Assembly: GCA_018400055.1 (NCBI GenBank)
Contig: JAGYNK010000052.1
Location: 1 to 20,419, forward strand
Direction of reading: 5' to 3'
Length of the DNA: 20,419 nt
Source of the DNA: Candidatus Moraniibacteriota bacterium
GTDB lineage: Bacteria; Patescibacteriota; Minisyncoccia; Moranbacterales; UBA9337
Part shown: positions 6,742 through 12,594 of the stretch, in pieces
How the letters are laid out: each line of letters begins with the position of its first letter
Numbering within the stretch: position 1 is the first letter of the stretch
Position numbers and translations under genes: made by a program
Notes under the pieces: generated by a model
Database searches by the model: none
Told to the model about the DNA's origin: nothing
The model's input: the letters and a program-made list of their open reading frames with translations, nothing else

Positions 6742-7242
6742 ATGAGTAATCAAAAGAAAAAAGTATTTAACAAAGAAAAAAATAAGCCATCAAAAGACAT
6801 AGAGAGGCAATCACAAGAATATTTGGACGGGTGGAAGCGTTGCCAAGCTGATTTTGAAAATTACAAAAAGCAACAGGAGAAAAGAAGGAAGAATTTAATT
6901 TTATATTCCACGGAAAATATCATAATGCAAATATTGCCAGTTCTGGATAATTTTCAAGCTTCCATGGAGCATATACCTAGCGGGCGAGAAGATTGCGTTT
7001 GGGTTCAGGGAATAAAACATATTCAAAAGCAACTGGAAAAAGTTTTGACTGATAACGGAGTAGAAGAAATTAAAATGAAAACGGGAGATAAGTTTAATCC
7101 GAATTTTTGCGAGGCGGTGGCGGAAAATGAAGAGGGTGAAAAAAAACAATCTGCGGACAAGAATAGGATTGAAAAAATAATTTTAAAAGGCTATAAAATC
7201 GGAGATAAGATTATTCGTCCGGCTAGAGTAATCGTAGAGTAA
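6742..7242 (+). CDS. grpE: Nucleotide exchange factor GrpE
   Basis: GrpE releases ADP from DnaK to reset the chaperone cycle. The 166-residue protein has the usual layout: a charged N-terminus, a long dimerisation helix (about 20-55, containing RCQADFENYKKQ), the four-helix region with LPVLDNFQ, and a C-terminal beta domain. The signature runs GVEEIKMKTGDKFNPNFCEA and closes with GYKIGDKIIRPARVIVE. The start lacks a Shine-Dalgarno sequence and follows the repeat element by nine bases. It is cotranscribed with hrcA unless the element terminates transcription; hsp20 starts 97 bases downstream. Confidence 0.96.
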   Translation: MSNQKKKVFNKEKNKPSKDIERQSQEYLDGWKRCQADFENYKKQQEKRRKNLILYSTENIIMQILPVLDNFQASMEHIPSGREDCVWVQGIKHIQKQLEKVLTDNGVEEIKMKTGDKFNPNFCEAVAENEEGEKKQSADKNRIEKIILKGYKIGDKIIRPARVIVE

Positions 7243-7339
7243 AAACTGAAAAATTAGACTAAAGTGAGCACATTGATATTTTTTAGAATAAATTTAAAAA
7301 TAATAAAAGTATTCATCTAGAAAGCGAGGTGAAAATTTT

Positions 7340-7753
7340 ATGTCCAGAAAATTAATATCTTGGTCTCCGTGGCGAGACTGGGACAATTTTTTTGAAGACG
7401 GGATATTAGAAGAAAGAACCGGCTTTGTTCCCTTAATGGACGTTTATCAAAAAAAGGATGCTGTGATTGTGGAAACTCCCTTGACCGGCGTTGATCCTGA
7501 CAAAGTAGATATTTCCATAGAAAACGACGTTTTGACCATTTCCGGAAAAACTGAAGAAAAAAAAGAGGTCAAGAAAGAGGATTATTACCGTAAAGAAATA
7601 AGGGAGGGAAGTTTTTCGCGATCGGTGATTTTGCCTATGAATGTTAAGGGAAATCAGGCTAAAGCCGATTATGAAAAAGGTATTTTGAAAATTACGCTTC
7701 CCAAGGCCGAAGAAGCCAAGTCTAAAAAAATCTCCGTCAAGATAAAGAAATAA
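7340..7753 (+). CDS. Small heat shock protein (Hsp20, alpha-crystallin family)
   Basis: Small heat shock proteins are ATP-independent holdases that keep unfolding proteins soluble until DnaK acts. The 137-residue protein has the typical short WSPWRDWDNFF N-terminal segment. Its alpha-crystallin domain (about 30-125) contains PLMDVYQKKDAVIVETPLTG, VDISIENDVLTISG and the hallmark ADYEKGILKITLPK (A-x-x-x-x-G-x-L). It ends in a lysine-rich tail with ISVKI, an I-x-I/V-type motif used for oligomer assembly. A good ribosome-binding site, GAGGTG (7326-7331), supports the start. It lies between grpE and dnaK, which is consistent with a heat-shock role. A strong hairpin follows the stop at 7754-7800. 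Confidence 0.95.
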   Translation: MSRKLISWSPWRDWDNFFEDGILEERTGFVPLMDVYQKKDAVIVETPLTGVDPDKVDISIENDVLTISGKTEEKKEVKKEDYYRKEIREGSFSRSVILPMNVKGNQAKADYEKGILKITLPKAEEAKSKKISVKIKK

Positions 7754-7800
7754 TTTGTCCTGACGCTGTTCAAATCCAATTGAACAGCGGAAAGGGCAAA
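7754..7800 (+). other. Strong hairpin after hsp20 without a T-tract
   Basis: TTTGTCC (7754-7760) pairs with GGGCAAA (7794-7800, one G-U pair) and CGCTGTTCAA (7764-7773) pairs perfectly with TTGAACAGCG (7780-7789). A UGA/GAAA internal loop lies between the two stems and a six-base loop caps the inner one. No T-run follows, so it is not a standard terminator. It could stabilise the hsp20 3' end or belong to a structured leader of dnaK. Confidence 0.6.
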
Positions 7801-7820
7801 TCAAAAGATAAATAAAAAAA

Positions 7821-7912
7821 ATGCCCCCGGGAATGATAATACAATTCCTAGGGACATGGGGAGAGGAGGTCGTAATGTGATAAAAAAGAAGTATTGTTTA
7901 GTTAAAATTTAG
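7821..7912 (+). other. Hairpin plus strong ribosome-binding site and 11-codon reading frame in the dnaK leader
   Basis: A hairpin (7821-7857; CCC-G-GGAAT pairs with ATTCC-T-A-GGG, extended by ATG/CAT) is followed by AGGAGGT (7864-7870), a near-perfect Shine-Dalgarno sequence. Downstream lie an ATG directly followed by TGA (7875-7880) and, overlapping it, GTG at 7877 opening 11 codons to TAG at 7910-7912 (MIKKKYCLVKI). Spacing of the GTG from the ribosome-binding site is ideal at seven bases. It could be a leader peptide, a very small protein, or the remnant of a lost gene. Confidence 0.35.
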
Positions 7913-7958
7913 CATAATTTAAATAATAAGTTAAGTAATTAAATTTAATTTCAATTTA

Positions 7959-8024
7959 ACGGGTTATGGATAATTGATTAATTTTTAATTAAAAAAGTTA
8001 AAAAAAATAATTATTCATAACCGT
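7959..8024 (+). promoter_or_regulatory. Long inverted repeat in the dnaK 5' untranslated region
   Basis: GGTTATGGATAATT (7962-7975) and AATTATTCATAACC (8009-8022) are inverted with 13 of 14 positions matching; AC/GT (7959-7960, 8023-8024) extends the stem past a bulged G. The AT-rich interior can also pair (TTAATTTTT with AAAAAGTTAA). It ends 11 bases before the dnaK ATG, which has no Shine-Dalgarno sequence. It may be an RNA temperature switch or a DNA operator; no CIRCE is present here. Confidence 0.5.
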
Positions 8025-8035
8025 AAACAAAAAAT

Positions 8036-10042
8036 ATGGGAAAAATATTAGGAATTGATTTGGGAACCACTAACAGCGCCATGGCGGTAATTCAGGGCGG
8101 AAAGCCGGAAATTATTGAAAACAAGGAAGGCAGCCGCACTACGCCGTCTATGGTAGCCGTTTCCAAAAACGGCGAGAGGCTAGTTGGACTGTTAGCTAAA
8201 AGACAAGCGGTTACCAATCCGGAAAACACTTTGTTTTCCATAAAGCGTCTGATTGGAAGAAGTTTTGACGACAAAGAAGTGCAGGAAGATTTAAAGCTTA
8301 TGCCTTATAAAATCGTTAAGGATAACGGCGGAGTGAAAGTAAAAATGGGCGATAAGGAATATACGCCGCGAGAAATTTCCGCTATGGTTTTGCAAAAATT
8401 AAAAGCGGACGCGGAAGAAAAACTGGGAGAAAAAATTGAAGAAGCGGTTATTACCGTGCCGGCTTATTTTGACGATTCACAAAGGAAAGCTACCAAGGAA
8501 GCCGGAGAAATTGCGGGACTTAAGGTTAAAAGAATTATTAATGAACCGACGGCTGCCGCGCTGGCTTACGGATTTGACAAAAAGAAAGATGAGAAAATCG
8601 CCGTTTATGATTTAGGCGGTGGAACTTTTGACATTTCCATTTTGGAGGTAGGCGACGATACGGTGGAAGTAAAGTCAACCAACGGAGATACTCATCTGGG
8701 GGGAGACGATTTTGACCAAGTAATTATCAATTGGATTATTGATGAATTTAAAAAGCAAGAAGGTATAGATTTGAGCCATGATAATTTAGCTCTGCAAAGA
8801 ATTAAGGAAGCAGCGGAAAAAGCCAAAATTGAACTTTCTACAGCAGTAGAAACGGAAATAAACCAGCCGTTCATAACTACTGATGCTAATGGACCCAAGC
8901 ACTTAGTAATAAAACTTACTAGGGCCAAGTTGGAAGAATTAATAGGCGATCTGGCGCAAAAAACTATGGAACCGGTAAAAAAAGCTCTGGCTGACGCAAA
9001 ACTGGAAACCAAAAACATCAATGAAATTATTTTGGTGGGCGGTATGACCAGAATGCCTCTAATTATCAGTGAAGTGGAAAAATTCTTCGGGAAAAAGCCG
9101 AGTGCTTCCGTTAATCCGGATGAGGTAGTAGCCATGGGCGCCGCTATTCAGGGAGGAGTTATGGAAGGTTCAGTCAAAGATGTTTTACTTTTGGATGTTA
9201 CTCCTTTGACGTTGGGAATTGAAACAATGGGAGGAGTTTCCACTCCGCTCATTGAAAAAAATACGACTATTCCCGCTTCTAAATCACAAATATTTTCTAC
9301 AGCCGCAGACAATCAGCCCAGCGTGGAAATACATGTTTTACAAGGCGAACGAGAAATGGCAGAAGGAAATAAAACATTGGGAAGATTTATTTTAGACGGA
9401 ATTCCTCCGGCACCACGAGGCGTTCCGCAAATTGAAGTTACTTTTGATATTGACGCTAACGGCATTCTTAATGTTACCGCTAAAGACAAAGCTACCGGCA
9501 AAAGCCAATCCATAAGAATTGAAGCTTCCAGTGGAGTTTCCGAAGAGGAAATTGAAAGAATGAAAAAAGACGCGGAAGCTCACGCGGAAGAAGACAAGAA
9601 AAAGAAAGAAGCGGTGGAAATAAGAAACACAGCGGACGCTTTAATTCATACCACCGAAAAAGCCTTGAAAGAAGCCGGAGAGAAAATATCAGCTGATAAG
9701 AAAAAGCCGGTGGAAGAAAAAATAGAGACTTTGAAAAAAGTGCTCGCCCAAGGCGAGTCTGTCTCGGGCGGAAAAGACTCCGCTGAAAATATGGAAGCGA
9801 TTAAAAAAGCCAGTGAGGAATTATCCCAAGAAGCGCAAAAGATTGGACAGGAGCTATACGCCGCAGCGCAGAAAGCAGAAGAAGAAAAAAAGCCTTCCTC
9901 CGCTGAAGCTACGGGCAAAAAGGAGGAAAGCGAAACTAAAAACGCGGAAGTAGAAAAAGAAAAGCCCGACTCCGCCGAGGCTACGGGCGAGGCGAAGAAA
10001 GATGACAGTGAAGAAAATAAAAACGACAGCGAAAAGAAATAA
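8036..10042 (+). CDS. dnaK: Molecular chaperone DnaK (Hsp70)
   Basis: DnaK binds exposed hydrophobic stretches of unfolded proteins in an ATP-driven cycle with DnaJ and GrpE. The 668-residue protein begins with the phosphate-1 motif [13 protein letters not shown], followed by [16 protein letters not shown] (phosphate-2) and [10 protein letters not shown] (adenosine). The linker [15 protein letters not shown] leads into the substrate-binding domain, ending in the helical lid. The lid and tail carry unusual GC-rich insertions. At residues 570-574 the DNA is a perfect hairpin, CTCGCC-CAA-GGCGAG (9743-9757). Two copies of a roughly 28-base repeat encode KPSSAEATG and KPDSAEATG in the acidic tail. 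The usual EEVD-like end is absent; the tail is Glu/Lys/Asp-rich. No Shine-Dalgarno sequence is present, and a long stem-loop precedes the start. A strong terminator follows. Confidence 0.98.
   Translation: MGKILGIDLGTTNSAMAVIQGGKPEIIENKEGSRTTPSMVAVSKNGERLVGLLAKRQAVTNPENTLFSIKRLIGRSFDDKEVQEDLKLMPYKIVKDNGGVKVKMGDKEYTPREISAMVLQKLKADAEEKLGEKIEEAVITVPAYFDDSQRKATKEAGEIAGLKVKRIINEPTAAALAYGFDKKKDEKIAVYDLGGGTFDISILEVGDDTVEVKSTNGDTHLGGDDFDQVIINWIIDEFKKQEGIDLSHDNLALQRIKEAAEKAKIELSTAVETEINQPFITTDANGPKHLVIKLTRAKLEELIGDLAQKTMEPVKKALADAKLETKNINEIILVGGMTRMPLIISEVEKFFGKKPSASVNPDEVVAMGAAIQGGVMEGSVKDVLLLDVTPLTLGIETMGGVSTPLIEKNTTIPASKSQIFSTAADNQPSVEIHVLQGEREMAEGNKTLGRFILDGIPPAPRGVPQIEVTFDIDANGILNVTAKDKATGKSQSIRIEASSGVSEEEIERMKKDAEAHAEEDKKKKEAVEIRNTADALIHTTEKALKEAGEKISADKKKPVEEKIETLKKVLAQGESVSGGKDSAENMEAIKKASEELSQEAQKIGQELYAAAQKAEEEKKPSSAEATGKKEESETKNAEVEKEKPDSAEATGEAKKDDSEENKNDSEKK
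9890..9988. repeat. Two copies of a GC-rich coding repeat in the dnaK tail
   Basis: TCCGCTGAAGCTACGGGC (9899-9916) and TCCGCCGAGGCTACGGGC (9971-9988) match at 16 of 18 positions, and the similarity extends upstream through AAGCC. Both are read in the same frame as SAEATG. Their GC content stands out sharply from the surrounding sequence, which suggests dispersed repeats captured in a tolerant tail. Confidence 0.75.
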
Positions 10043-10049
10043 ACTTTTA

Positions 10050-10080
10050 AAAAGAGCGGAGCATTTTGCTCCGCTCTTTT
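10050..10080 (+). terminator. Rho-independent terminator of dnaK
   Basis: A perfect 14-pair stem, AAAAGAGCGGAGCA (10050-10063) with TGCTCCGCTCTTTT (10067-10080), has a TTT loop and its own 3' T-run. It ends the heat-shock operon and, with A-run symmetry, could also work in the reverse direction. Confidence 0.93.
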
Positions 10081-10105
10081 GAAGAAAAAATAAAAAAGTA
10101 TAAAA

Positions 10106-10139
10106 ATTCACACCAATATATTAATATATTGGTGTGAAT
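10106..10139. promoter_or_regulatory. 34-bp perfect palindrome, probable operator
   Basis: Positions 10106-10122 are the exact reverse complement of 10123-10139 (half-site ATTCACACCAATATATT, centre between 10122 and 10123). There is no loop and no T-tract, so it is more like a dimer-binding site than a terminator. It overlaps the -35 of the promoter for the following gene. Confidence 0.6.
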
Positions 10140-10158
10140 GAGAATGATTAATTATAAT
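10129..10158 (+). promoter_or_regulatory. Promoter of the DUF3467-like gene
   Basis: TTGGTG (10129-10134), an 18-base spacer and TATAAT (10153-10158), giving a leader of about 24 bases. The -35 sits in the right arm of the 34-bp palindrome, so a protein bound there would control this promoter. Confidence 0.5.
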
Positions 10159-10188
10159 AAAATTAATATTTTAACTAACTAAAAAAAT

Positions 10189-10521
10189 ATGAATCAACAA
10201 AATCAGTCCGCGCAGGGCGGACAAAGTGGACAAGGGCAGGGGCAATCAAGACGGGTAAATATTAAAGCCACGGATGAGAAACTAAAAGGGGAATATTCCA
10301 ATATGATGCAGATTCTTCACACTAAAGAAGAATTTGTGCTGGATTTTCTGAATGTATTTCCTCCAACGGGCACTTTAAATTCACGCGTGATTGTTTCTCC
10401 CGGACATTTTAAAAGAATGCTTACGGCTATGCAGGAAAATTTAAAGAAATACGAAAACCAGTTTGGGAAAATTGAAGAATCCGAAGCGCCTCAACCAATC
10501 GGGTTTCAAGAGAGAAAATAA
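10189..10521 (+). CDS. DUF3467-family protein
   Basis: The 110-residue protein matches the pattern of the DUF3467 family as I know it: a Tyr/Asn start of the domain (GEYSNMMQILHTKEEFVLDF), a Phe-Pro turn (NVFPPTG), RVIVSPGHFKRMLTAMQENL, and the closing helix KYENQFGKIEE. The family's function is not established. The first 25 residues are Gln/Gly/Ser-rich and low in complexity (QGGQSGQGQGQS), probably disordered. No signal peptide or membrane helix is seen, so it should be cytoplasmic. It has its own promoter with a perfect palindrome over the -35 and its own terminator, so it is a single-gene unit. Confidence 0.8.
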   Translation: MNQQNQSAQGGQSGQGQGQSRRVNIKATDEKLKGEYSNMMQILHTKEEFVLDFLNVFPPTGTLNSRVIVSPGHFKRMLTAMQENLKKYENQFGKIEESEAPQPIGFQERK

Positions 10522-10550
10522 AAAGTACGTACTTAAGTAAGGACTTTTTT
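10520..10550 (+). terminator. Terminator after the DUF3467-like gene
   Basis: AAAAAGT (10520-10526) pairs with ACTTTTT (from 10543), enclosing the smaller palindrome TACTTAAGTA (10530-10539) across an ACG/AGG internal loop. The structure ends in a six-base T-run. It begins inside the stop codon. Confidence 0.7.
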
Positions 10551-10596
10551 GATTATTTTTTATGGTAATTAAAAAGTGGGCTAAATTTAAAAAAAT

Positions 10597-10625
10597 TTGA
10601 CGAGTGTTTGTTTTATTGCTAGTTT
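10597..10625 (+). promoter_or_regulatory. Promoter of the Cys-rich protein gene
   Basis: TTGACG (10597-10602), a 17-base spacer and TAGTTT (10620-10625), with TGC before the -10 (extended). The -10 itself is weak. The leader would be about 37 bases and contains the strong ribosome-binding site AAGGAGG (10653-10659). Confidence 0.5.
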
Positions 10626-10668
10626 AAAATAAGTTTTTAAAAAATAATATTAAAGGAGGAGTGCCATA

Positions 10669-11136
10669 ATGAGTTCTTTAATTTTATGTGATGGTAATTG
10701 CGATATGTGTGAAATTAGAGATAATTGTCCTTTATCACTAGAATTTAAAAAAAAATTAGCAGAAGAAAGTTTTGCAAAAAACAATTCAATTGAGTCGGAG
10801 TTACCACTATTAACCGATGCTGATGTAATGTTTGAAATACAAGAAAGCTTGTTTAATTTTATTCAGGGTTGGGAGATAATGCACTCTGCCGGATTAAAAA
10901 TAAACAAGAGGAGTATTGCGAAGTCAATAATGATTCTTTTCCCCTACGAAATAGATGATATTTATCGTGAACAAAGGGATCAATTTTCTAAAATAATTAA
11001 AGCTATTGCGGGGAAAATATTTCTCATAGCAACTGGGAAATGCAAGAAAGAAAAAGAAAAATGCAATAATTGTTGCTTAAGGGAGTATTGTATACAAATA
11101 GCGAGGGTACGTTCGGGAAAGCCGATAATAACTTAG
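10669..11136 (+). CDS. Small protein with two four-cysteine clusters, possible iron-sulfur protein
   Basis: I do not recognise this 155-residue protein as a named family. It has a cysteine cluster at each end. The N-terminal one is C7-x3-C11-x2-C14-x5-C20 and the C-terminal one is C125-x6-C132-x2-C135-x5-C141, with an extra C136. The second spacing is that of the [4Fe-4S] loop of endonuclease III/MutY glycosylases (C-x6-C-x2-C-x5-C), but no helix-hairpin-helix or glycosylase core precedes it. The two clusters resemble each other (CDMCEIRDNC, CNNCCLREYC), as if duplicated. The middle (50-120) is predicted helical. The ATG is fixed by AAGGAGG (10653-10659), far stronger than the ribosome-binding sites of most genes here. 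It has its own promoter and terminator. Iron-sulfur or zinc binding is inference. Confidence 0.75.
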   Translation: MSSLILCDGNCDMCEIRDNCPLSLEFKKKLAEESFAKNNSIESELPLLTDADVMFEIQESLFNFIQGWEIMHSAGLKINKRSIAKSIMILFPYEIDDIYREQRDQFSKIIKAIAGKIFLIATGKCKKEKEKCNNCCLREYCIQIARVRSGKPIIT

Positions 11137-11150
11137 CTATCTTATCCAAG

Positions 11151-11181
11151 AAGCGGAAGTATCTATTTTTCCGCTTTTTTT
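11151..11181 (+). terminator. Terminator of the Cys-rich protein gene
   Basis: AAGCGGAA (11151-11158) pairs with TTCCGCTT (11169-11176) around a ten-base loop and is followed by a T-run to 11181. Confidence 0.85.
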
Positions 11182-11196
11182 ATTTCCAATTTTTGT

Positions 11197-11202
11197 TATA
11201 AT
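11197..11202 (+). promoter_or_regulatory. Extended -10 box directly upstream of the membrane protein gene
   Basis: TATAAT (11197-11202) with TGT before it forms an extended -10. No good -35 is seen at 17 bases. Transcription would start at about 11209-11211, at or next to the ATG at 11211, so the mRNA should be leaderless or nearly so. Confidence 0.45.
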
Positions 11203-11210
11203 TATAAATA

Positions 11211-12245
11211 ATGAAAAAACAAATACTAAAATACATCTTAATACTTTTAACTTTAGCGTTTTCTTTTTCTAGCTGGCTTTCGGTTAGTCAGGCTGTTAAT
11301 AATCCCGAATCCAGTGATTGGCTCATTCCCATAATTTGGTTTTCTTTAGTTTTTATTTTCTTTTCTTTAAGCATTGTTTTAATTAAAGAAACTTATATCG
11401 TATTTATATTACTGGCAGCTTCTTTTTTGGCCAGTTTTATTTTTATCCAAAATTACTGGCATTTTTTGCCAGTAATTTTCAGTTTACTGCTTGCTTTCTG
11501 GGCTATTGCAAGAATTAAAAATGATTTAAAACTAAATATTAAAATTGACTTATGGAAAACGATAAGGAGAGGAAAAATACTTTTGATTATGGCTTTGTCT
11601 TTGGTTATTACCAGCCAATATTATTTCAGTATAAAAGATTTTCAAGTAACTATGCTTGTCCCTCAATTAAAACCCAGCGATATTACTAACGAGCTAACGA
11701 CAAAAATTATTTCTATGTTTAATCCCGAAATTAAAATAGGCGAGGATGAAGATATGACAGTAGATGAATTTATCCTTGAATCTCAAAAGAAAAATACGGA
11801 AGGGCAAAACGTTGACATTGACAGATTGATAGACGGCCAGTTGGGTGAAAATATCCCTCAGGCGCAAAAAGATGAAATAAAGGAAGAAGCTCTAAGAAAT
11901 ATCAATACTACTGAAAATGAATCTATGATTTTACTAGAAGGTAGAAAACAGCTTTCAGAAATTACAGGAAAAGAGCTAACGGGACAGGAAAAAATTTCAG
12001 AAGTGCTTTCTGATATGATAAATAATAAAATAACTGATTTTTTGGGAGTAAGTATGGATAATCCCAAAGACGCTCCACTTATTCCAATGGCTTTGGCGAT
12101 AATAATATTTTTATCCGTCCTTTCTTTGGGAATGTTTTTGAGTCCGCTATGGGTATTGTTAACTACGCTTATTTTTATTATTTTAGTTAAAACCAAAATA
12201 ATACAAGTTAATAAAATTCCGACAGAGATGGAGGTGATTGATTAA
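11211..12245 (+). CDS. Polytopic membrane protein of unknown function
   Basis: A 344-residue integral membrane protein I cannot assign. Five hydrophobic segments lie in the N-terminal half (about 7-27, 37-57, 61-79, 84-102 and 122-140), the first of which could be a cleaved signal (ends near SQA). A hydrophilic, mostly acidic and helical region of about 145 residues follows (141-288; for example IKIGEDEDMTVDEF). Two close C-terminal helices (about 288-306 and 308-326) end the membrane part before a short tail. The soluble region probably faces one side as a discrete domain. No catalytic motif is visible. It follows a terminator, has its own -10 box, and ends just before a repeat element and the dnaJ CIRCE, so it is probably transcribed alone. 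Confidence 0.8.
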   Translation: MKKQILKYILILLTLAFSFSSWLSVSQAVNNPESSDWLIPIIWFSLVFIFFSLSIVLIKETYIVFILLAASFLASFIFIQNYWHFLPVIFSLLLAFWAIARIKNDLKLNIKIDLWKTIRRGKILLIMALSLVITSQYYFSIKDFQVTMLVPQLKPSDITNELTTKIISMFNPEIKIGEDEDMTVDEFILESQKKNTEGQNVDIDRLIDGQLGENIPQAQKDEIKEEALRNINTTENESMILLEGRKQLSEITGKELTGQEKISEVLSDMINNKITDFLGVSMDNPKDAPLIPMALAIIIFLSVLSLGMFLSPLWVLLTTLIFIILVKTKIIQVNKIPTEMEVID

Positions 12246-12338
12246 GCGTTGAAAATGTTCTAGCTGTTGAAAATGTTGGAGATGCTGAAGATGATTTTAA
12301 TAGCTAGAACGAGCGGAGTGATAGAACATTTAGAACGC
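12246..12338. repeat. Inverted-repeat element with internal 18-base periodic repeats
   Basis: The arms GCGTTGAAAATGTTCTA (12246-12262) and TAGAACATTTAGAACGC (12322-12338) are inverted repeats matching at 15 of 17 positions. A second nested pair is GTTCTAGCT (12257-12265) with AGCTAGAAC (12302-12310). The left half is also a tandem series with an 18-base period, GTTGAAAATGTT occurring at 12248 and 12266. It starts at the base after the membrane protein's stop codon and ends just before CIRCE. No coding potential is seen. Confidence 0.65.
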
Positions 12339-12341
12339 TGG

Positions 12342-12368
12342 TTAGCACTCTCGCGTAGGGATTGCTAA
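12342..12368 (+). promoter_or_regulatory. CIRCE operator upstream of dnaJ
   Basis: TTAGCACTC (12342-12350), nine bases, then GATTGCTAA (12360-12368): the CIRCE consensus with one mismatch. This puts dnaJ under HrcA although it lies nearly 6 kb from hrcA. Confidence 0.9.
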
Positions 12369-12390
12369 TTTTTTTGTTTTAGTGTAAGAT
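12362..12390 (+). promoter_or_regulatory. Probable dnaJ promoter
   Basis: TTGCTA (12362-12367), a 17-base spacer and TAAGAT (12385-12390). Its -35 overlaps the right arm of CIRCE, as at hrcA. The mRNA would have a leader of almost 200 bases containing a palindromic repeat and a hairpin next to the start codon. Confidence 0.5.
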
Positions 12391-12418
12391 AACATATGTG
12401 TGAACTTATTTTAAGTTT

Positions 12419-12495
12419 TGTCATACTAAACTTATTTCAGCATCTAAAATAAGCGTGATGTGAGTTAGATCCTGAAAAAAGTTCAGGATGAAATG
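12419..12495. repeat. Degenerate palindromic dispersed-type repeat in the dnaJ leader
   Basis: The stretch begins TGTCATACTAAACTTATTTC and ends with the hairpin ATCCTGAA (12469-12476) / TTCAGGAT (12482-12489) followed by GAAATGA. From memory, similar GTCATxCTGAACT / TTCAGGATGA blocks recur as dispersed repeats in genomes of this kind; here only one copy is visible. It lies between the CIRCE promoter and dnaJ and probably lengthened the leader by insertion. Confidence 0.5.
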
Positions 12496-12549
12496 ATAAA
12501 TAAATCGCGGCTTAATTAGAGCTAATATAAAGTTTATTTAAAGAATTGG

Positions 12550-12587
12550 TGCGGGACGCTCATTTTTATAGCTACTCGTACCTCGCA
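12550..12587 (+). promoter_or_regulatory. Hairpin just upstream of the dnaJ start codon
   Basis: TGCGGGACG (12550-12558) pairs with CGTACCTCGCA (12577-12587) through nine pairs with two single-base bulges, closing an 18-base AT-rich loop. It ends seven bases before the dnaJ ATG, over the ribosome-binding region, which carries no Shine-Dalgarno sequence. Confidence 0.4.
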
Positions 12588-12594
12588 GATAAAA

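Noticed and set aside
8692..10111. Several minus-strand open frames opposite dnaK
   Set aside because: They mirror dnaK codons (Ser/Phe-rich translations) and have no start signals; typical shadows of a highly biased gene.
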